Assembly (NCBI GenBank): GCA_905370255.1
Contig: CAJPKC010000030.1
Span: forward strand, 1-9,172
Origin: Streptococcus oralis
Lineage (GTDB): Bacteria; Bacillota; Bacilli; Lactobacillales; Streptococcaceae
Direction: 5' to 3'
Length of the DNA stretch: 9,172 bases
Made by a program: the position numbers and the translations under genes. The notes under the pieces are model-generated. The model had not been told where the DNA came from. It saw only the letters and a program-made list of their open reading frames with translations, and did not search any database. Within the stretch, counting starts at the first letter, position 1, and every line of letters begins with the position of its first letter. This document shows positions 6,079 through 9,172 of the stretch, piece by piece.

Positions 6079-6967
6079 CTTTAAGAAGCTGATCCATGTG
6101 CTCATTCCATTTTTCTGCCTGGTGTTCTGAATAATTTTGGTTTGCAAAATCAATAATTCCTCCTCCCCCGATTAGTCTCTGGTAGCAAACACCTTGTAAA
6201 ACAACTGCGAGTTCATCTTCACTGACACCAAGTTCTAAAAGACGCTCATAGACCCCACGAATACTCTTTGCATGGATAGTCGAAAATACTGTAGCTCCCG
6301 TTAAGCTCGCTCTTACAACAGCACGGGCTGTTTCGCTATCCCGAATTTCTCCAATGATTAAAAGATCTGGGCGGTGTCGCAAAGAAAGTTTTATCAAGTT
6401 TTCATAGCTCAGTCCAATAGCTTCATTGAGTTGTAATTGCAGCATCTCTTCTTGCTTAATCTCAACTGGGTCTTCAATAGACATAACCTGCTGTCCCTTG
6501 AACAATGACTTAGCTAATTCATGCATTAAGGTAGTTTTCCCACTTCCTACAGGGCCTGCAAAAAGATAAAGACCGCGTTGCCTAAAGCCCTTTTCCAGTT
6601 CCTTAAGGTCTTGAAACCAGAAGCGCAACTCTTGTTCTTCATCGTGCAAAAGGCGAATAACTAAACTCTCATGACCACGATAATCTCCTACCGTCGATAA
6701 GCGTAGTGAAGAAACCTTGCCATCATGCTGATAATCACAGGACCCAAGCTGACTACGACGCTTTTCTCCAACATTCATCCCCGCAATAAATTTAAAATGA
6801 CTAATAACTGCGCCCAACTTTTCAAAGTCATAGCTATTAATCAAACGCCTTTCATCACCTATTCGCATATGCAACTCATAACCCTTGTCCTTGGGAATAA
6901 AATAGATATCCTGAGCTCCATCCTTTTTTGCGAGACTAATCAATTCTTGTGCAAGTGCTTGTACCAT
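6026..6967 (-). CDS. comGA: Competence pilus assembly ATPase ComGA (CglA)
   Basis: A 313-residue cytoplasmic traffic ATPase of the GspE/PilB family that powers extension of the transformation pilus. An N-terminal domain (about 1-110) contains the VGEKRRSQLGS motif at 66-76. The ATPase core follows, with Walker A GPVGSGKT at 138-145, an Asp-box region SIEDPVEI at 163-170, Walker B DLLIIGEIRD at 201-210 and the His box STIHAKS at 229-235. As in other Gram-positive ComGA proteins, the zinc-binding tetracysteine motif of PilB is absent. The ATG at 6967 has GGAGG four to five bases upstream. It is the first gene of the seven-gene comG operon, expected to be switched on by the competence sigma factor ComX. 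Confidence 0.96.
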   Translation of the reverse strand: MVQALAQELISLAKKDGAQDIYFIPKDKGYELHMRIGDERRLINSYDFEKLGAVISHFKFIAGMNVGEKRRSQLGSCDYQHDGKVSSLRLSTVGDYRGHESLVIRLLHDEEQELRFWFQDLKELEKGFRQRGLYLFAGPVGSGKTTLMHELAKSLFKGQQVMSIEDPVEIKQEEMLQLQLNEAIGLSYENLIKLSLRHRPDLLIIGEIRDSETARAVVRASLTGATVFSTIHAKSIRGVYERLLELGVSEDELAVVLQGVCYQRLIGGGGIIDFANQNYSEHQAEKWNEHMDQLLKDGHITALQAETEKISYQ

Positions 6968-6985
6968 ATTCCCTCCTCAGTTAAT

Positions 6986-6993
6986 TATTCGAA
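6986..6993 (-). promoter_or_regulatory. Cin-box-like sequence upstream of comGA (7 of 8, poorly placed)
   Basis: TTCGAATA on the minus strand matches the streptococcal ComX box TACGAATA at seven of eight bases. It ends only 18 nt before the comGA ATG. A ComX -10 at the usual distance would therefore fall on the ribosome-binding site or start codon. Either the promoter differs from the standard arrangement or this is not the ComX site. No better match was seen in the gap. Confidence 0.3.
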
Positions 6994-7001
6994 GAAAATA
7001 C

Positions 7002-7034
7002 AAAAAAAAGAACAACTTTATTAAAAAGTTGTTC
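7002..7034 (-). terminator. Rho-independent terminator of the DUF1033 gene
   Basis: A perfect 10-bp stem, GAACAACTTT/AAAGTTGTTC (7025-7034 and 7010-7019), has a 5-nt loop and eight T on the minus strand (7009-7002). The DUF1033 stop codon lies at the loop, so the last codons form the 5' arm. It insulates comG from upstream transcription. Confidence 0.9.
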
Positions 7035-7398
7035 CATCTTTTTTGATGCGACACGTCCGGTGGATTTCTAAACCAGTTTGTTTTTCATAACCCGGTCTGA
7101 ATTTTTCATCTGGTATAACTTGACCATCTTCCAGTAAAGCCAAGGAATGATATTGCTGCAGAAATTCATCACATTCCTCACACCAACGCTTATCCTCCGG
7201 ATTCCAAAATATGGTCATTAAGTCTCCTCGACTTTTATATAGTGGAATTTTCTTTTCCAGTTCAAACCAGCAAGATTTATAATACTTCAAGGCATCATAG
7301 TAATTTTCAAATTTCTTACTACTAATGACGTCTTCTTCCCATCCTTCTATGAACCACCAAGGTTCAAAATCCCCGTACATTTCTATAACTCGATACAT
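7021..7398 (-). CDS. DUF1033 family protein of unknown function
   Basis: A 125-residue acidic, aromatic-rich soluble protein that begins MYRVIEMYGDFEPWWF and belongs to the DUF1033 family, which in streptococci commonly lies next to the comG operon. No signal peptide or membrane helix is visible. Conserved-looking features are the WW pair at 14-15, the segment YYDALKYYKSCWFELE, and CEECDEF with two cysteines that might bind a metal. An upstream in-frame start at 7446 was rejected. A consensus -10 (TATAAT, 7423-7428) lies between the two starts, and AAAGGA precedes the ATG at 7398. The gene appears monocistronic, between its own promoter and a terminator that begins within its last codons. No function can be assigned. 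The position is suggestive of a competence link but not proof. Confidence 0.88.
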   Translation of the reverse strand: MYRVIEMYGDFEPWWFIEGWEEDVISSKKFENYYDALKYYKSCWFELEKKIPLYKSRGDLMTIFWNPEDKRWCEECDEFLQQYHSLALLEDGQVIPDEKFRPGYEKQTGLEIHRTCRIKKDGTTF

Positions 7399-7422
7399 AG
7401 TTTCATTTCCTTTGTATCGTAT

Positions 7423-7428
7423 ATTATA
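7423..7428 (-). promoter_or_regulatory. -10 element of the DUF1033 gene promoter
   Basis: A perfect TATAAT on the minus strand lies 24 bp upstream of the ATG at 7398. The sequence 17 bp further up (TTTCAT) is a poor -35, so the promoter may be weak or need an activator. Transcription should start near 7416, inside the longer reading frame, which supports the shorter start. Confidence 0.6.
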
Positions 7429-7524
7429 GCGAATTTTTTTGCACAATGAAAGAAATTTGCTCGTTTTCAGTAACAGACATAAAGTCTTTCTAATTTACGA
7501 AATCACACAAGAAATACAGCTAAC

Positions 7525-7553
7525 AAAAAAACAGCAACTAAGACTAGTCACTG
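7525..7553 (-). terminator. Rho-independent terminator of nagA
   Basis: On the minus strand CAGTGACTA, loop GTCT and TAGTTGCTG form a 9-bp stem with two G-U pairs. It can be lengthened by flanking A/T pairs and is followed by seven T (7531-7525). It starts 10 nt after the nagA stop codon. Confidence 0.85.
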
Positions 7554-7563
7554 CTTTATATTT

Positions 7564-8715
7564 CTATGCTTGATAACGTTTTTCACCATCAAGGTAAGTT
7601 GCTACCAATTCCAAATCTTTATCAAGAACGATAAAGTCAGCATCGTAACCTTCACGGATTTGTCCACATACATCATCAATGTGAACTGATTTTGCTGGGT
7701 TGAGACTGGCCATCATGACTGCTTCATGAGGATTTGCAATACCCCATTCAACAACATTTTTCAAACCGTCTTTAAGTTTGAGAATAGAACCTGCCAAGTT
7801 CCCTGTAGATTTAAGACGAGCAGTCCCATTTGCAACCACAACTGGGAATTCTCCCAACATATAGTCACCATCTTGTAAACCACCAGCTGTCATACAGTCT
7901 GTAATAAGAGCAATATTTTCAGTACCTTTTTGTTTAAGAAGAATATCACAAGCTTTAGGATCCACATGATGACCATCGCAAATCAACTCTGCGTAAGTAT
8001 GAGGCAATTCATACATGGCACCAACCATCCCAAGTTCACGATGAGTCAAACCACGCATACCGTTATAAGCATGTACCCATACACTTGCTCCAGCATCAAC
8101 AGCTTTTTTAGCTTCATCAAATGTTGCATTAGAGTGACCAAGAGCAACCGTTACACCTTCTCCAGTAATAGTACGAACAAAGTCTTCTACACCTTCACGT
8201 TCTGGAGCAAGCGCAATCTTATTAAGAAGGCCATTAGCAGCCTTCTGCCAAGCACGAAACTCATCCATTCGAGGATCCTTCATGTAAGCTGGATTTTGAG
8301 CTCCCTTATACTTTTCAGTAAAATAAGGACCTTCAAAATAAATACCACGAATCTTAGCACCAGTAGCTTCTTGGTAACGACCCCCAATGTTCTCAGTTAC
8401 TGCTAATAACTGCTCATATGAAGAGGTCAAAGTTGTTGGTAAAAAGCTTGTAACACCAGTACTAAGAAGCCCTTCACTCATAGTATGAAGCGTACCTTCA
8501 ATATTATTGTCCATAACATCGACACCACCAAAACCATGAATATGAGTATCCACAAGACCAGGTGCAATACTATAACCACTATAGTCAATAATTTCAGCAC
8601 CTTCAGCTACTTGATCTACATGCTTACCAAATTTCCCATCAATAAGTTCTAAGTAACCACCGCGACGAACACCATGAGGATAGAAAAATTGATCAGCTTT
8701 AATATATTTAGGCAT
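7564..8715 (-). CDS. nagA: N-acetylglucosamine-6-phosphate deacetylase
   Basis: A 383-residue cytoplasmic amidohydrolase that removes acetate from N-acetylglucosamine-6-phosphate to give glucosamine-6-phosphate. It is the first step of amino-sugar catabolism before NagB, and it also recycles cell-wall and host-glycan sugar. The metal and catalytic residues are all present: HIHGFGG at 58-64, E128 in FEGPY, H194 in LGHSN, H215 in WVHAYNG, H249 in CDGHH, and the general-base aspartate D273 in ITDCMTAGG. The length equals that of pneumococcal NagA. The start is the ATG at 8715, with GGAGGT seven bases upstream. An in-frame start at 8736 would lie upstream of that ribosome-binding site. It is transcribed alone from a strong promoter overlapped by a NagR-like operator, so induction by amino sugars is likely. 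Confidence 0.97.
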   Translation of the reverse strand: MPKYIKADQFFYPHGVRRGGYLELIDGKFGKHVDQVAEGAEIIDYSGYSIAPGLVDTHIHGFGGVDVMDNNIEGTLHTMSEGLLSTGVTSFLPTTLTSSYEQLLAVTENIGGRYQEATGAKIRGIYFEGPYFTEKYKGAQNPAYMKDPRMDEFRAWQKAANGLLNKIALAPEREGVEDFVRTITGEGVTVALGHSNATFDEAKKAVDAGASVWVHAYNGMRGLTHRELGMVGAMYELPHTYAELICDGHHVDPKACDILLKQKGTENIALITDCMTAGGLQDGDYMLGEFPVVVANGTARLKSTGNLAGSILKLKDGLKNVVEWGIANPHEAVMMASLNPAKSVHIDDVCGQIREGYDADFIVLDKDLELVATYLDGEKRYQA

Positions 8716-8763
8716 AATGATAACCTCCGTATACAATTTTCTAATATTTATTATGTCTATTAC

Positions 8764-8792
8764 ATTATAAACCTTTATAAGTAATTTGTAAA
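8764..8792 (-). promoter_or_regulatory. nagA sigma-70 promoter
   Basis: The minus strand reads TTTACA (complement of 8787-8792), a 17-bp spacer and a perfect TATAAT (complement of 8764-8769). The start point is expected near 8757, giving a leader of about 42 nt. A strongly AT-rich stretch lies upstream. Confidence 0.85.
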
Positions 8793-8807
8793 TGGTATAG
8801 ACCTATC
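8791..8807. promoter_or_regulatory. NagR (GntR/HutC-family) operator-like site at nagA
   Basis: AATGGTATAGACCTATC has the TGGTATAGACC core typical of NagR/YvoA-type repressor sites of Firmicutes, with GGT/ACC half-sites around TAG. It overlaps the outer edge of the nagA -35 by two bases, a position where a bound repressor would block RNA polymerase. Recognition is from memory of the consensus. The regulator gene is not in the window. Confidence 0.6.
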
Positions 8808-8809
8808 AT

Positions 8810-8940
8810 AGTTAAAAATAATGTGAAATAATTGAAGATTTAGTAAAAATAAAGTAAAAAATGTTTACTAGATAAAAATAATTATTTAAAAAAATAGTAA
8901 TTTTAAGTAACTCTGAGAGAAAAAATTGGAAGAAAAAATA
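8810..8940. other. AT-rich geneless stretch upstream of nagA
   Basis: The geneless interval from 8716 to the right edge holds, in order, the nagA promoter and operator, this highly AT-rich stretch, a terminator, the tRNA fragment and the element end. I see no coding potential here. It contains a 17-bp inverted repeat AGTAAA-N5-TTTACT (8853-8869) and the palindrome AAATAATTATTT (8876-8887). In such biased sequence these may be chance. Confidence 0.5.
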
Positions 8941-8966
8941 AAAAGACAAGGCTCGAAAACCTTGTC
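8935..8966 (-). terminator. Terminator downstream of the tRNA-Leu fragment
   Basis: GACAAGG (8945-8951) and CCTTGTC (8960-8966) form a 7-bp stem with an 8-nt loop. On the minus strand it is followed by TTTTTATTTTTTC. It lies 10 bp beyond the tRNA 3' end and was presumably the terminator of the intact tRNA gene. It now also shields nagA from transcription out of the adjacent element. Confidence 0.8.
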
Positions 8967-8976
8967 GTTATTACTA

Positions 8977-9029
8977 TACCGGCGGCCGGGGTCGAACCGG
9001 CACGTCCTTGCGGACACTGGATTTTGAGT
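8977..9029 (-). tRNA. tRNA-Leu(CAA) 3' fragment, probable attachment site of an integrated element
   Basis: Read on the minus strand this is the 3' part of a class II tRNA. It holds the anticodon loop CTCAAAA (anticodon CAA), the 3' anticodon stem TCCAG, a long variable arm GTCC-GCAA-GGAC, the T arm GCCGG-TTCGACC-CCGGC, and the acceptor strand CGCCGGT with discriminator A. No CCA is encoded. The expected 5' anticodon stem (CTGGA), D arm and 5' acceptor strand (ACCGGCG) are missing. Upstream of ACTCAAAAT the sequence becomes unrelated and AT-rich. It is therefore not a functional gene. Site-specific elements that insert in tRNA genes leave such a displaced 3' end at their far border while rebuilding the intact tRNA at the other. 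Confidence 0.82.
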
Positions 9030-9172
9030 TCCATAACTCCATTTATTAAATCTTACAACCCTGATTTAATAGGGTTTTAAGCCTTTTGAATCTTGCAAAA
9101 TAGACTCATTTTTCAAATTTTAGTAACTTTTTGGTAACACTCCATACCTTATCGTTCTAAGAGCATCATCAG
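9030..9172. mobile_element. End of a putative integrated element (continues beyond right edge)
   Basis: Sequence directly beyond the truncated tRNA-Leu is AT-rich and contains repeat structure expected near recombinase binding sites. There are direct repeats AAATCTTACAA (9048-9058) and GAATCTTGCAA (9088-9098), 40 bp apart. There is also a hairpin AACCCT/AGGGTT (9057-9076) and two GTAAC boxes 11 bp apart (9123 and 9134). A minus-strand frame is open from the window edge to a stop at 9120-9122 (ending VLPKSY). It could be the end of a gene, but I do not recognise it. The element type is unknown. Confidence 0.5.

Noticed and set aside
6079..6153. Longer comGB start at 6153
   Set aside because: It adds 25 residues not expected in the family and a 128-nt overlap with comGA. 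The 338-residue form matches pneumococcal CglB.
6725..7024. Plus-strand frame across the comGA start and the terminator
   Set aside because: It crosses a strong terminator and the comGA start on the other strand, and its composition reflects low-complexity sequence.
7494..7501. TACGAAAT on the plus strand as a ComX box
   Set aside because: It matches only six of eight bases, is on the wrong strand, and has no gene downstream in that direction.
7930..8406. Plus-strand frame of 158 codons inside nagA
   Set aside because: It is a shadow of nagA, whose catalytic residues are all intact, and it lacks a promoter or ribosome-binding site.
8853..8887. Inverted repeat and palindrome in the AT-rich region upstream of nagA
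   Set aside because: The base composition is so biased that such repeats are expected by chance, and no gene or terminator function is evident.
9120..9170. Open minus-strand frame at the right edge, possibly the end of an integrase gene
   Set aside because: Only 16 codons are visible and I recognise no recombinase motif, so it is not called as a gene.
8977..9172. Group I intron interrupting tRNA-Leu at the anticodon loop
   Set aside because: Such introns are known in tRNA-Leu(UAA) of other bacteria. Here the anticodon is CAA, and no intron core or 5' exon is seen in the visible 139 bp. An integrated element explains it better, though only sequence to the right can settle it.

Overview
All genes in this window lie on the minus strand. 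Protein sequences and gene content point to a mitis-group Streptococcus (S. mitis, S. oralis, S. infantis and relatives). The competence pilus proteins closely resemble the pneumococcal Cgl proteins as I remember them, and an N-acetylglucosamine-6-phosphate deacetylase, a DUF1033 protein and a PatA/PatB-type ABC exporter are present. The surrounding order does not look like classical S. pneumoniae. There, as I recall, patA and patB are not directly adjacent, an alcohol dehydrogenase gene lies between nagA and the DUF1033 gene, and a methyltransferase gene plus ackA follow comG.

Layout in transcription order (high to low coordinates). At 8977-9029 is the 3' part of a tRNA-Leu(CAA) gene whose 5' half is missing. 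This looks like the attachment-site copy left by an integrated element that occupies 9030-9172 and continues past the window edge. A terminator (8945-8966) and an AT-rich geneless stretch follow. Next is nagA (7564-8715), with a clear sigma-70 promoter overlapped by a NagR-like operator and with its own terminator. Then comes a small DUF1033 gene (7021-7398) whose stop codon sits inside its terminator hairpin, directly upstream of the competence operon.

The seven comG genes (comGA to comGG, 6967 to 3237) encode the late-competence type IV-like transformation pilus: traffic ATPase, polytopic membrane protein, major pilin and four minor pseudopilins. They overlap one another tightly, and three successive junctions overlap by exactly 38 nt. 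I could not find a well-placed canonical cin-box in front of comGA.

Below comG come a monocistronic histidine phosphatase (phosphoglycerate mutase-like) gene and the two-gene exporter operon patA-patB, with patB running off the left edge. The 189-bp gap upstream of patA is the densest regulatory stretch. It holds a long terminator hairpin for the phosphatase gene, a near-consensus patA promoter whose -35 lies inside that hairpin, a three-codon mini-ORF, an attenuator-type hairpin, and a patA ribosome-binding site that can pair with the attenuator's 3' arm. PatA itself has a degenerate ATP site and so should work only with PatB.

I see no CRISPR array, no complete insertion sequence and no plausible gene on the plus strand. 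The most unusual points are the compact patAB leader, the tRNA-Leu attachment site at the right edge, and the atypical comG promoter.
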